A stretch of 64,000 nt of DNA from Streptomyces sp. CC0208. GTDB taxonomy: Bacteria > Actinomycetota > Actinomycetes > Streptomycetales > Streptomycetaceae. How positions within the stretch are numbered: the first letter of the stretch is position 1; each line of letters begins with the position of its first letter. The DNA lies in assembly GCF_003443735.1 (NCBI RefSeq), contig NZ_CP031969.1, positions 8,990,001-9,054,000 on the forward strand. The letters run 5' to 3'. The notes below the pieces were generated by a model. That model made no database searches. It saw only the letters and a list, made by a program, of their open reading frames with translations, and was not told the DNA's origin. This document shows positions 26,298 to 35,610 of this stretch, in pieces. Made by a program: the position numbers and the translations under genes.

Positions 26298-28443
26298 CCC
26301 ACACCACCTTCCCGGTGTCCGTCCACCGCACCCCCCACCGGGTGGTGAGCCCATGCACTACGTGCAGGCCACGGCCGGCGTCGTCGAGGAGCCCGCTCGG
26401 GCCCAGCCGCGGCCTGCCGTTGCCGGTGTCGCCCACCTCGCACAGCAGCCCGTGACCGGTCCTGATCAGCCGTACCGTGATGGGTCCGCCGGCGAAGCGG
26501 ACCGCGTTCGCGACCAGTTCGTCGACCACCAGCAGCACGCTGTCCCTGGTGTGCTCTCTGGTGCCCCACTGTCCCAGCAGCTCGGAGACCAGTGTGCGGG
26601 CCCGGGCTGCCGCGTCGCCGCGGGCGGGCAGACGCCACGTCGCGGTGTCCTCCTTGCGGTAGCCGATCATGCGGGCGATCAGCAGAGTCACGTCGTCACG
26701 CCGACGTGTCGGCGCCACCGCCGAGACCACGCGTCGAGCGGCCTGCTCCAGGGCGTCCCACGGGTGCACCGAGGACACGGCGTCCGTCAGCCTGTCGATG
26801 CCGTCGTCGATCGACAGGGCCGGATTCTCCACCAGGCCGTCGGTGTAGAGGGCGAGCAGCGAGCCCGGGGGCGCACGGAACGTGTGCACGTCGTACGGCT
26901 CCCGCAGCGCGAACTCGGCGCCGAGCCCGGGGTGGGGGTGTATCGCGACCGGGTCGGCGGGGCCGTCCGGGGGCACAAGGACCGGGGGGAGGTGGCCGGC
27001 GCTGGCCACCGCCACGTGGTTGCTGACCGGGTCGTACACGGCGATGCAGCAGGTCGACCCGAGGGCGCTGTAACCGGCCGCCAGCCCGGACTCCGCGTCG
27101 TCCAGCAGCGACACGGTCTCGTCCAGGTGCTCCAGCACCTCGTCGGGCGCCAGCCCCGCTGACAGCAGCGCGCGGGCCTCCATGCTCAGCTGTCCCATGG
27201 TCGCCGCGGCGCCCAGCCCGTGCCCGACGACGTCTCCGACCACCAGCGCGGTACGGCCGTCCGGCAGCGGAAAGCTGTTCACCCAGTCGCCGCCGACGCC
27301 CGCGCTGTCGGGGGTGGCGGGCTGGTAGACGCTGGCCGTCTGGATGGTGTCGCCGCCGGACCGTGGCAGCAGTCGGCGCTGCAAGGCCAGGACCTGCGTG
27401 TGCTCGCGCTGGTGCTGACGGGCCAGGTCCACGTGGTGGGAGGTCCTGGCCACCAGTTCCTGCAGGTCGAACAGCTCGCTGTCCGCGAAGGGGCGGTCCG
27501 CCCGCCGCCAGACCTCCGCGACACCCAGGACTACGGGCGGCGGGCCGTCCAGGACCAGCGGTATGCACGCCACGGCCGCCGCCTGGTCGCCGGGCACCAG
27601 GGCCCGTACCAGCTGAGGACTGCCGAGCACCCGCTCGATCGCTTCCCGGTCGGGTATGACGATGGCCTGCGCGGCATCGTCACGCCGTATGGCCTGCGAC
27701 AGCAGCCGACTCGCATCGCCGGGAAGATCGTCGCCCGGGGTCACGTAGCCGTCGGGCCACGCCCCGTCCGGCACCAGGGCCGCCCGCCGCAGCCGGAGGC
27801 GCCCCTGCGGCTGCTCGGTGACCGCCTCACCCGTCCACACGGCGAAGTCGAGGTCGATGGCTGTCACGTCACCCCAGGCCAGCAGGGACTCCGCCAGTGA
27901 CTGCGCGGTCTCGCCGATGTCCAACGAGGTGCCGATCGCGGTCTCGGCGGCGTACAGGTGCAGCCTCCTGGCCATGGCGATCAGGGAGACGGTCAGGCCC
28001 TCCTGGGGTGCCGCGGCGGCCAGGATGCTCATCGAGACCACCAGCTCCGACCCGTCGCCGCGTCGCAGGCGCTGGACCCGGGCGACGTGCGGCTCTCCGG
28101 TCTCGAGGACCTGCCGCAGGCGCCGGGTGACCGTCGGTACGTCCGAGGGAGGCAGGAGATCGACGAAGGGGCTCCCGGCCACGGCCTCCACTCCCGCGAA
28201 GACCGGGGCGTCCATATTGCAGCGGCTGATTCTCAGATCCCGGTCCAGATTGACCGCGCCGAGGATTTGCTCCTGACCGGCGGGGGCCGGGTTGTCGGAT
28301 ACGTCTCGGCGGGCGGCGTTGTCCCCCTGCGGGTCGGCGGAACCGGCGGCCGCCGCCGCTCCGTCGACTGGCATGTACTGCCCCAAAGCGCTGCTGACCA
28401 TGTCGAACGGTGACACAGACGAGGGGGGTGGGGTGGAGTCCAT
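26281..28443 (-). CDS. PAS-GAF-PP2C-HATPase regulatory phosphatase (SpoIIE-like)
   Basis: Cytosolic regulator of 720 aa. A PAS-like sensor (about 60-170) and a GAF domain (about 170-335) precede a PP2C/SpoIIE phosphatase (about 355-570). The phosphatase has SAGVGGDWVNSFPLPDG, VGDVVGHGLGAAATM, LYTDGLVE and RRDDVTLLIARM, supplying the metal-binding aspartates. A C-terminal GHKL kinase-like domain (about 585-720) has the N-box DELVANAVRFAGG. Such fusions dephosphorylate STAS antagonists while carrying their own anti-sigma-type domain. They are numerous in Streptomyces. A link to the STAS protein at 7.8 kb is possible but unproven. It converges on the type III PKS gene. Confidence 0.92.
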   Translation of the reverse strand: MDSTPPPSSVSPFDMVSSALGQYMPVDGAAAAAGSADPQGDNAARRDVSDNPAPAGQEQILGAVNLDRDLRISRCNMDAPVFAGVEAVAGSPFVDLLPPSDVPTVTRRLRQVLETGEPHVARVQRLRRGDGSELVVSMSILAAAAPQEGLTVSLIAMARRLHLYAAETAIGTSLDIGETAQSLAESLLAWGDVTAIDLDFAVWTGEAVTEQPQGRLRLRRAALVPDGAWPDGYVTPGDDLPGDASRLLSQAIRRDDAAQAIVIPDREAIERVLGSPQLVRALVPGDQAAAVACIPLVLDGPPPVVLGVAEVWRRADRPFADSELFDLQELVARTSHHVDLARQHQREHTQVLALQRRLLPRSGGDTIQTASVYQPATPDSAGVGGDWVNSFPLPDGRTALVVGDVVGHGLGAAATMGQLSMEARALLSAGLAPDEVLEHLDETVSLLDDAESGLAAGYSALGSTCCIAVYDPVSNHVAVASAGHLPPVLVPPDGPADPVAIHPHPGLGAEFALREPYDVHTFRAPPGSLLALYTDGLVENPALSIDDGIDRLTDAVSSVHPWDALEQAARRVVSAVAPTRRRDDVTLLIARMIGYRKEDTATWRLPARGDAAARARTLVSELLGQWGTREHTRDSVLLVVDELVANAVRFAGGPITVRLIRTGHGLLCEVGDTGNGRPRLGPSGLLDDAGRGLHVVHGLTTRWGVRWTDTGKVVWASVER

Positions 28444-29206
28444 GCGACTCTCTCAGCTCGCTCGCCGACCCCGGCACCACGTCGGAGCCGTACCAGAACC
28501 CGGGCGACACAGTCCCGGGATTCTTGACCGCAAACCTCATTCAATAACACCCGGGGCCGCTTCGCCCACACCAGCGGGCCGCACGGTGACGTGGTGGCAG
28601 CCGGCGACCAGTCGACGACGGTGTTCCTTCGCAGTCGACCGACCCCGTCGATGCTGATCACCGTGCCCCCACATGCCCCTCGGCGGGTGGGGCCGTTCGC
28701 GCGCATCCACGGTATGCAGACCTGCCGCCCGCGAGCGGCCGGGCATTGCACCCGGCCAGGCAGCGGTCGGACCTCTGATCAGCGTCTCCGACGGCATCCC
28801 TCGGACCCGGTGACACCACCCCAGGTCATCCGTTCGACAGGGGAAACAGTCATGCCGGTCCCGGAGGCCGGCGGCCCTCTTGCAGGACGGCGAAGATGAT
28901 GACGGGGGGCGTAGAACGACAGCGTGGCCCCTCGGCAGTGCGGGAGAAGAGCGGATCGCCTCAGGAGGGCTCCTGCGGCCGCCCCGCGGACGCGAGTGCT
29001 GCGGTTGACCGCCCCGTCCCGGGCGGGGTGTGCCCGGTGGCGAATCGCGTTGACACGGATGGTCGCCGGACGTTGACTGACAACACGGCGCAGGACCGTG
29101 AACGGCAGGGTCGACCGGGCTTTAGGCGGCCCTGAGCAGCCGTCGAGAAGGTGAAGGGCAACCTCGGACGGTGACCTCATCGCAACGAAAAACGGTGAAG
29201 ACGACG
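28444..29206. other. Gap of about 760 bp with one repeated scrap
   Basis: No supported gene. The only notable content is a 64-bp segment (28844-28907) repeated near 59.4 kb. The stretch 28984-29030 has a GC-rich inverted repeat (CCCCGTCCCGGGCGGGG) without clear role. Confidence 0.4.
28844..28907 (-). repeat. Dispersed 64-bp repeat, copy 1
   Basis: About 86 percent identical to 59375-59438 (9 mismatches in 64 by eye). On the minus strand both copies encode the same protein end, here VIIFAVLQEGRRPPGPA followed by TGA. The similarity continues beyond the stop, so the repeat is probably the end of a mobile element or an old gene duplicate. Confidence 0.7.
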
Positions 29207-29551
29207 ATGTACGACCAGACACGCGCCCAGCAGCCCGACGACCGGTCCTCGGGCTTCGCGGCGCGCCGCACCCAGGGTCCCGAACCGCTGATCCCGTCCG
29301 ATGAGCGGGACAAGATCGTCCGGCACCTCGGGCACGCCGTCAACCACTTCGCGGACACTCCGCGCGAGGCGCTGGAGGAGGCCGAGGTCGCCTTCGACGC
29401 AGCGGCCGACGCGCTGGTGAAGGCCCTCGCGGAACGGCGGCGCGACCTGCGCGAAGGCTGGCAGGATCAGGACGCCGAGACGCGGTCCACCGAACTCCGG
29501 CTCGCGTTGCGGGAGTACCGGGAGATCACCGGGCGGCTGCTCCGCGCGTGA
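29207..29551 (+). CDS. Small acidic helical protein of unknown function
   Basis: Protein of 114 aa from ATG 29207 (GGTGAAG upstream); GTG 29171 is a longer alternative. The N-terminus is polar and disordered (MYDQTRAQQPDDRSSGFAAR). The C-terminal 80 residues are predicted helical and coiled-coil-like: PREALEEAEVAFDAAADALV, KALAERRRDLREGWQDQD and STELRLALREYREITGRLLR. The type is a conserved actinobacterial small protein without assigned role. It is unlinked to its neighbours. Confidence 0.6.
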   Translation: MYDQTRAQQPDDRSSGFAARRTQGPEPLIPSDERDKIVRHLGHAVNHFADTPREALEEAEVAFDAAADALVKALAERRRDLREGWQDQDAETRSTELRLALREYREITGRLLRA

Positions 29552-29596
29552 TCGAGCGAGGCGGTGTTCAGTGCCGATTCGTCACCGACTGCCGTG

Positions 29597-30483
29597 TCAG
29601 GTGTAGTAGGGCGTGATGCTGGCGTCATTGACGATGTCGCCGTCGAACGGGCGTGTCATTGCCGGGGCTACGGCACGGCGGCCTTCTTCGGCGAAGGGGC
29701 CCCGAGCGAAGGCCAGGGCGTAGTGCTTCGTCAGGTTCATTCTGGTGAGGGGTCGGCCGCAAGTGGTGCACCTGCCGTTCCAGCAGCGCAGCAAGTCCTG
29801 TAACCCGTTGAGGACTTGGTAGAGGCTCAGGCTGGCGTGAGGGCTTTTGGGTCGTGGCGCCGGAGGGTGAGGAAGGCCTGGGTGGCGGTGACGAGGGTGC
29901 CGTGGTGGTGCCGGCCCCGCCAGGTGCGGCCCTCGAAGTGGTCCAGTCCCAGACGGTGTTTGAGTTCGCGGTGGTCGTGCTCGAGCGCCAGCGCATGTTG
30001 GCGAAGCGCACCAGATCGGCGACGGGAGTGGTGGCGGGCAGATTGGTCATGCAGCAGCCGGTGGGCTCGGCGGCTCCTGCGGGCTGTTCGACCAGCAGGG
30101 TCCGCAGCGGCAGTACGCCATTGCACCGGCTGCGTCCGCCGGCGTGTTCCTGCGCGGTGCGGGTGGCTTCCTTGCCCGAGGGGCCGCATCTCCAGCACGG
30201 CACAGCGTGAGGTCATCGAGCCCTTGCTGCCCTGGCGCCGGGTGACGGTCTCCAAGCGGGTGGCCGGACCGACCAGGTCTCGCAGGGGGCGGGCCGGCTC
30301 GCGATAGCGCGGCAGGGTGGGCGGCCCCAGGCCGCGGTAGGGCGGCAGATGCGGCTCGACACCGGCTGGGCGGGCGATCTCCTCGGGCTCGACGGCCATC
30401 ACGTAGGACCAGCCGTGTTCCTCCAGGGCCAGACGGAAAGCGACACTGCGGCCGTAGCCGCAGTCGGCCACGATCACCGGCAC
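29597..30483 (-). mobile_element. IS701-family transposase, N-truncated and frameshifted
   Basis: Reading right to left: VIVADCGYGRSVAFRLALEE and HGWSYVMAVEPEEIARPAGV in one frame, then TLLVEQPAGAAEPTGCCMTN and PATTPVADLVRFANMRWR in a second. LALEHDHRELKHRLGLDHFE and TQAFLTLRRHDPKALTPA return to the first frame. SLSLYQVLNGLQDLLRCWNG with a CTTC zinc-like end follows in a third, ending at 29597. Together they cover the C-terminal 60 percent of an IS701-type DDE transposase with at least three frameshifts. The N-terminus is absent. Confidence 0.85.
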
Positions 30484-30808
30484 CGCATCTGCCAGTCAAG
30501 CTCGCCCATGGGCGCAGGCCACTCGATGCGAAATTCCATGCTGAATCATGTGGGGCGGCCAACTGTGGTGCGCTTCGGGCTCGCCCGACACGTCGGCCGG
30601 CCCGGTTCACGTATCCCAGTAGCGCGGAGAAGCCCTATGTGCGAATGACCCGCGCATGCCGGGAGCGGCCAGAGCGGACCGGCGTTCAGGGCTCCTTCCG
30701 GTCTCGTCCACCCGTCCGCGCCGGGCGGCGGGCTCGTTTGCCGTCGAGTACGCGCCCGCCGTATCCCCCTCTGCTGCGGGCTGGCCTGGGTCGGGGCAGA
30801 CTGGGAGG
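30484..30808. other. Gap upstream of the MFS gene
   Basis: No supported gene. The MFS frame is open back to about 30656, but this part lacks membrane or family character. Confidence 0.4.
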
Positions 30809-32443
30809 GTGAGTGACACACGCCTCGGGGGTGCTGGCACCACGCTGGCACCTCGCACAGTGCATCAGCAGACGCTGGCTCTCGCGGCCATGATGTTCGC
30901 GGTTTCGATGACGTTCATCGATCAGACCATCGTCTCGATCGCCGCCCCGGACATCGTCAGGGAGCTGGGCCTTTCGGCGTCCGGGATGCAGTGGGTGATC
31001 AACGCATATCTACTGGCATTGGCCGCCTTCTTCGCTGTCGGCGGCCGTCTCGCTGACCTGTATGGTCCACGGCGGATCGTGGTCATCGGGACGCTGGTGT
31101 TCGTCGCGTCCTCGGTGATGTGCGGCTGTGTCCCCAAGGGGGACGTCGCGCAGGCCTGGCTGATCGGATTCCGGGCTGTCCAGGGGGCTGGTGCGGCACT
31201 GCTCTTCCCAGCCGCGCTCGCGGTGGTCGTGGCGGTGTTCCCGGCCGAGCGGCGCGGCCGGGCCCTCGCGCTGTTCTTCGGGCTGTCGGGCGCGTTGACG
31301 GCCGTCGGGCCGCTGTTGGGCGGCTGGCTCACGGCGGCGTGGACGTGGCGTGCGGTGTTCTGGGTGAACGTGCCTGTGGCCGTGGTGGCGCTGGTACTGA
31401 CGGCGATGGCGCACATCGCCGACCGCAGGCGGGTCGGCACCCTGGACATCGTGGGCGCCGCTCTCATGGCAGCCGGCATGGGACTGAGCGTTCTCGGCTT
31501 CCAGCAGGCCTACGCCTGGGGTTGGGACAGCCCGGCCACCTGGCTCTGCGTGGCGGGCGGCCTGGCGGTCCTGGCCGTCTTCGTCCGCTACGAGCGGGGC
31601 GTCCGTCATCCTCTGATCGACCTGCGGGTCTTCCGGGACCGGGGCTTCACTATCGACGCGGTGGTGCTGTTCTGCGCCATGCTCGCGTTCGTTCCGCTGT
31701 TCTTCTTCGCGTCCGTGTACGCGCAGGTCTCGCTCAGCGCCTCGCCCAACCAGGCAGCGCTGTTCCTGCTGTATGTGTTCGCGGGCTTCGCCCTTGCCTC
31801 GCAGTGGGGCGGGCGGATCCTCGATCAGCGGGGCGCTCGCCCGGCGCTGAAGGCGGGCGCCGTCGTGGGCTGCGTCGGCTTCGCCCTGTGGGCGGGCAAG
31901 CTGACGGACCTGTCCATGCACGACCAGTGGCCGTACGCGGCTTTGGCCGGGGCGGGCATCGGCTTCATCCTGGCTCCCGCCTCCACGGACGCCGTCAACC
32001 GTGCGATCGGGCCGTCCTACGGCGAGGTCACTGGCGTCACCCAGACGGTGCGCAACTACGCGGCAAGCGTGGGCATGGCCGTCTTCGGCACGATGCTCAC
32101 CCATGTCACGCGCTCGAACGTGACGAGCACCCTCGAGTCGCGGGGCATGTCGGCCGAACAGGCACGAGACACCGCCCACCGCCTCAGTAGCTCCATCACA
32201 GGCAGCGGCGACGCCCGCCCGCCCTCGGGCACCGGCGCTGAGGCCGACCGGATGCGCGACCTCGTCAGCACGGTCCGCATGGACTTCGCCGAGGCGAATC
32301 AGTGGGTCTTCTACGGCATGGCCGTCGCTCTGGGGATCGCGTTCCTGTTCGCCCTGTGGCACCCGGGCGGCACCGCGGCCGCCGCGTCCGGGGTCTCGTC
32401 AGGCGAGGCGCAGTACCGGCCCATCCCCACGAAGACGAACTGA
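30809..32443 (+). CDS. MFS drug:H+ antiporter, DHA2 (EmrB/QacA) family
   Basis: Exporter of 544 aa with about 14 membrane spans. The first span carries FAVSMTFIDQTIVSIAAPDI, the DHA2 TM1 motif with an embedded Asp. Motif A follows (GGRLADLYGPRRIVVIG) and motif C-like GALTAVGPLLGGWLTAAWTW. The second half includes VRHPLIDLRVFRDRGFTIDA and ITGSGDARPPSGTGAEADRM, an external loop near the last span. The GTG start at 30809 has a purine tract abutting it; GTG 30860 is an alternative. The TetX-like monooxygenase gene begins 529 bp downstream on the same strand. The two could together confer resistance, but they are not clearly co-transcribed. Confidence 0.9.
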   Translation: MSDTRLGGAGTTLAPRTVHQQTLALAAMMFAVSMTFIDQTIVSIAAPDIVRELGLSASGMQWVINAYLLALAAFFAVGGRLADLYGPRRIVVIGTLVFVASSVMCGCVPKGDVAQAWLIGFRAVQGAGAALLFPAALAVVVAVFPAERRGRALALFFGLSGALTAVGPLLGGWLTAAWTWRAVFWVNVPVAVVALVLTAMAHIADRRRVGTLDIVGAALMAAGMGLSVLGFQQAYAWGWDSPATWLCVAGGLAVLAVFVRYERGVRHPLIDLRVFRDRGFTIDAVVLFCAMLAFVPLFFFASVYAQVSLSASPNQAALFLLYVFAGFALASQWGGRILDQRGARPALKAGAVVGCVGFALWAGKLTDLSMHDQWPYAALAGAGIGFILAPASTDAVNRAIGPSYGEVTGVTQTVRNYAASVGMAVFGTMLTHVTRSNVTSTLESRGMSAEQARDTAHRLSSSITGSGDARPPSGTGAEADRMRDLVSTVRMDFAEANQWVFYGMAVALGIAFLFALWHPGGTAAAASGVSSGEAQYRPIPTKTN

Positions 32444-32972
32444 TCCTCACCACGGTCACCCGCGTTAGGCGGGTTTGCAGGAGTCGCTGTCCCAGGAGGG
32501 TTCGGCGTCCGAGGCGGTGGCGGCCTCGGGCGCGCGAAGGGTGCGGTCCTCAGCACGTCTGCCTGCTCCGTCAAGGGCCGGCTGATCCCTGAACCCTGCC
32601 GGATCGCTTCCAGGCCGCCGCGACGCCGACGCCCTGCCGTCGTTGGCGGGAGCTGGTGGTAGTCGTCGTACCGAAGGCACCTCGGACAACCACACCCAAC
32701 GACACCGCCGAGCCGGTCGAGGCGGCTGTCGGAGATGAACGTGGCGGGCGCGGTGCGTCGGAGCGTCAGCGGGCCCGGCCGGTGCGAGGTGGATGCGGGG
32801 CTATAGTCACAGGGTCGCGAAAAACGATCTCGCGGGTCCACCCGCCGGGTATCGCACATACATCGATGCAGATGGTTCTGATCGGTGAGCGTCTCCTGCC
32901 GAGACCGGACATCCCGTCCGCTCACGGCGTTGACTGTCGCCGACGCGTGTCGGCGCTACAGAGGAGCGCAGC
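32444..32972. other. Gap of 529 bp between exporter and monooxygenase
   Basis: No gene is firmly supported. A 76-codon minus-strand frame (32695-32465, ending EPSWDSDSCKPA) is open but has no recognised family. The right end carries a palindrome before the monooxygenase gene. Confidence 0.4.
32938..32955. promoter_or_regulatory. Palindrome just upstream of the monooxygenase
   Basis: CGCCGAC and GTCGGCG, perfect 7-bp arms, flank GCGT, ending 17 bp before the ATG. It is a plausible TetR-type operator. No repressor gene is adjacent. Confidence 0.4.
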
Positions 32973-34094
32973 ATGCAGAAGACCATCGCCATCGTCGGAG
33001 CGGGACTGGGCGGGCTGACGCTCGCCCGGGTGCTTCAGGCTCACGGCGTCGCCGCGACGATCTACGAGGGTGAGGCTTCGGCGTCGACCCGTGCTCAGGG
33101 TGGCCTGCTTGACATCCACGAAGAGACCGGACAGGTCGCGCTACGCGCAGCTGGTCTGTACGACGAGTTTCTCACTCTGGTCCGCCCGGGCGAGGATGCC
33201 AAGCGGGTGGTCGACCGCCACGGCATGATCCTTTTCGACATGCCTGCGGACCCCGGTTCGGCCCGTCCTGAGGTGGATCGTGGCGAACTCAGGCGCCTGC
33301 TCATCGACTCGCTGGCGCCCGGGACGATCAGGTGGGGTCACAAGCTCGCCGCGGTCCGGCACCGTCCGGAGGGCGGCTACGGTCTCGCCTTCGCGGACGG
33401 TTCCGCCACCTGCGCCGACATCGTCATCGGCGCGGACGGCGCCTGGTCGAAGGTGCGTCCGCTGCTCACCCCCGCCGAGCCTCTCTTCAGCGGAACCTGC
33501 TTCATCGAGATCACCCTCACCTCAGGTGGCCAGAACTGTCGGGCGAGCGTGGCTGCGATCGGCAGCGGCACGCTGATGGCGGTAGCGCCGGGCAAAGGCA
33601 TCATCGCCCATCGCTACGCCGACGGGCACGTGCGCGGATACGTGGCGCTGAACAAGCCCGAGGAGTGGATGAGGTCGATCGACTTCGGCGAGCCGTCCGC
33701 AGGCCTCCGCCAGCTTGCCGACGAGTTCGACGGCTGGTCGCCGCTGCTCACCGCTTTCGTGACAGAGAGCGACGCGGAACCGTGGCTCCGACCCATCTAC
33801 GCCCTTCCCGTCGGGCTGAAATGGGACAGGGTGCCCGCAGCGACGCTCGTCGGCGACGCCGCGCATCTGATGTCGCCCTTTGCCGGCGAGGGCGCGAACC
33901 TCGCCATGTACGACGGCGCGGACCTGGCGAGCAAGCTGGTTGAGCAACCCGACATCGAGGTCGCGCTCAGCGCCTACGAAGAGCGGCTGTTCCTGCGTAG
34001 CAGCGACGCCGCCGGCCGCTCGGCGCAGAACCTGGAAGTCTTTTTCGGCCGGGAAGCACCGCAGAGCGTAGTCACTCTGTTCGATCACTCCTGA
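32973..34094 (+). CDS. FAD-dependent monooxygenase, TetX-like
   Basis: Flavoprotein hydroxylase of 373 aa, group A. ATG 32973 follows GAGGAGCG. The FAD dinucleotide motif is IAIVGAGLGGLTLARVLQAH (about residues 5-24). The DG motif is DIVIGADGAWSKVRPLL (about 150-166). The GD motif is ATLVGDAAHLMSPFAGEGAN (about 290-309), very close in form to tetracycline-inactivating TetX proteins. The N-terminal GGLLDIHEETGQVALRAAGL also fits. Many Streptomyces homologues do not act on tetracyclines, so the substrate is open. It follows an MFS exporter on the same strand. Confidence 0.9.
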   Translation: MQKTIAIVGAGLGGLTLARVLQAHGVAATIYEGEASASTRAQGGLLDIHEETGQVALRAAGLYDEFLTLVRPGEDAKRVVDRHGMILFDMPADPGSARPEVDRGELRRLLIDSLAPGTIRWGHKLAAVRHRPEGGYGLAFADGSATCADIVIGADGAWSKVRPLLTPAEPLFSGTCFIEITLTSGGQNCRASVAAIGSGTLMAVAPGKGIIAHRYADGHVRGYVALNKPEEWMRSIDFGEPSAGLRQLADEFDGWSPLLTAFVTESDAEPWLRPIYALPVGLKWDRVPAATLVGDAAHLMSPFAGEGANLAMYDGADLASKLVEQPDIEVALSAYEERLFLRSSDAAGRSAQNLEVFFGREAPQSVVTLFDHS

Positions 34095-34606
34095 TACCTC
34101 AGTCAGGTTCGCGATCTTGCCGCGGACCCGGCGGGGAACGGGTACGGCCATCGCGTGATCTCCGGGGGTGTGTGGACTCGTGAAGATCGGATGTTCGACC
34201 GCCCGCGTCTACCTGCTCGGGATGCGGTGTCAGTCACTTGACCTCTCTCCCTGATCGTCGGATCCGCCCTTGAAGATTTGCACTCCCTCGCGAAGAGCGG
34301 CTTCGTCCCTGCGGCCGGTGGCGACGGCGACCACGCGCACTCCGTTGGCGTGGGTGCCCTAGACGTCGGCCGGGGTGTAGGTCGGCGCGTACGTCGTGCT
34401 CTTCGCCGTAGGCGCCCACCTCCCACTGGACGGGGGCGTCCGGGCCGAAGGTCTGTCCCGGAGGAGGGAGGCGTCGCTTCAAGTACACCGGGGGAGGGGC
34501 GCGACCGCCGTCTACCGGGTGCCGTTCTCGGTGAACGTTCACCTGGCTCGGCTGTTGAGCGACATCTCAGCCTGCTGGTAGCGGGCGACCATCTCCCACT
34601 GCTCAG
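34095..34606. other. Gap with degenerate minus-strand coding traces
   Basis: Traces such as THANGVRVVAVATGRRDEAA and LREGVQIFKGGSDDQGER (about 34370-34240) occur on the minus strand, broken by stops. They look like a decayed gene of unknown family, possibly linked to the phosphatase remnant next to it. Confidence 0.3.
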
Positions 34607-34800
34607 GAGACCTCGAGGTTGAAGATGACGGGGCAGTGGTCGGATGCCTTGGGAAGATGTCCGGGAGCGCCTGTGGCACCGCCTGGGCGAGCGATGCCCG
34701 AACTCCCGTCGCCGTCCGGTTCCAGGTAGTCGTTCAAGTCGCCCAGAACGACGAACGGATGGTCTCCCGGAGCCTCGTGCCCGAAGCGGTCGGTGACTAG
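34607..34800 (-). pseudogene. Endonuclease/exonuclease/phosphatase family, C-terminal remnant
   Basis: About 64 codons read DHPFVVLGDLNDYLEPDGDG and KASDHCPVIFNLEVS followed by TGA. The GDLND and SDHCPV blocks are the last two catalytic motifs of the exonuclease-endonuclease-phosphatase fold. The preceding catalytic Glu and His blocks are missing. The 5' end is cut at about 34800, where the endolysin gene's 3' end begins. Confidence 0.7.
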
Positions 34801-34821
34801 TTCTTGACAATTCCTCGGCGC

Positions 34822-35068
34822 TCAGACGTTGGGGACCTGTAGTTTGTCCCAACTGGTCTCGCCGGGTGTGCCGTTGGCGGCGGCGCCGTCGTAGCCGAGC
34901 TTCGTTTGCCAGGCGGCGTAGGATTTCACATCGCCCGGGCCCCATACGTCGGCGTTGGCGTGGGACTGGTACAGGTCGCAGCCCTTGGCGACGAGTCGGT
35001 GGTGCATCGCGGCGATGATCGGCGACTTCCGTCCGGTGTGGAAGAACGACGCACCAGGGAACGGCTCG
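34822..35068. repeat. 247-bp direct repeat, copy 1
   Basis: About 97.5 percent identical (6 differences counted) to 35872-36118. It spans the wall-binding-domain coding region up to and including the stop codon of both endolysin genes. Confidence 0.95.
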
Positions 35069-35610
35069 GTGTTCGACACACGGACCGGGTGTGAAGCCTT
35101 GAAGTGGTCGTATGCCTCCTGAGCCGCCGCGAGGACCTTGTCGTAGAGCGTGTCCATGTGCGGGCCGGCGCAGGCGGTTGAGGACCAGTGGTGATGGTAG
35201 AAGAGGTTGCCTGTGCTGGGGCGTTCGCCGATCACCTTGGCGAAGAGCCAGCCGGCGAGCCGTGCGGAGTTCTTCCACGTGGGCTCGGAGACCTGCCAGG
35301 CGGGTGCGAGCGTTTCGTTCGCCATTTCGATGCTGATTGTTCTCTGGTTGCCGACCGTGTCTCCGACGGCCCAGGCGTACTCGTTCACTTTGACGTACTG
35401 AGCGACGGCACCGGAGGCGTCCACGTCGAAGTGCGCTGACGCGGGACGCGTCTTCCAGACGTTGAGCACGCCCTGGTGCGAAAGCCGGCCGCCGTTGTGG
35501 TGCAGCGTGACCGACGTCTTCTTGTAGGACTTGTGGGTGACGTGGCCCGTCGCGCTGAGTTTGTCGATGAAGTTCGAGACAGGGCGGTCGTAAGCGATGG
35601 TGGCGGTCAC
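34822..35610 (-). CDS. Phage-type N-acetylmuramoyl-L-alanine amidase (endolysin)
   Basis: Predicted to cut the amide bond between MurNAc and the stem peptide. From GTG 35610 it has 262 aa, with no signal peptide. The catalytic amidase_2 domain (about 1-170) shows SVTLHHNGG, TISIEMANETLAPAW and a second zinc-ligand region YHHHWSSTACAGPHMD. The C-terminal 85 residues (FPGASFFHTGRKSPIIAAMH to the end SWDKLQVPNV) form a wall-binding domain known from Streptomyces phage endolysins. That domain is nearly identical at DNA level to the end of the next endolysin gene. The start overlaps the stop of the small upstream gene by GTGA, so translation is coupled. Confidence 0.85.
   Translation of the reverse strand: MTATIAYDRPVSNFIDKLSATGHVTHKSYKKTSVTLHHNGGRLSHQGVLNVWKTRPASAHFDVDASGAVAQYVKVNEYAWAVGDTVGNQRTISIEMANETLAPAWQVSEPTWKNSARLAGWLFAKVIGERPSTGNLFYHHHWSSTACAGPHMDTLYDKVLAAAQEAYDHFKASHPVRVSNTEPFPGASFFHTGRKSPIIAAMHHRLVAKGCDLYQSHANADVWGPGDVKSYAAWQTKLGYDGAAANGTPGETSWDKLQVPNV

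Noticed and set aside
32465..32695. 76-codon minus-strand ORF ending EPSWDSDSCKPA
   Set aside because: Possible but without recognised homology or a convincing ribosome site; left as part of a gap.
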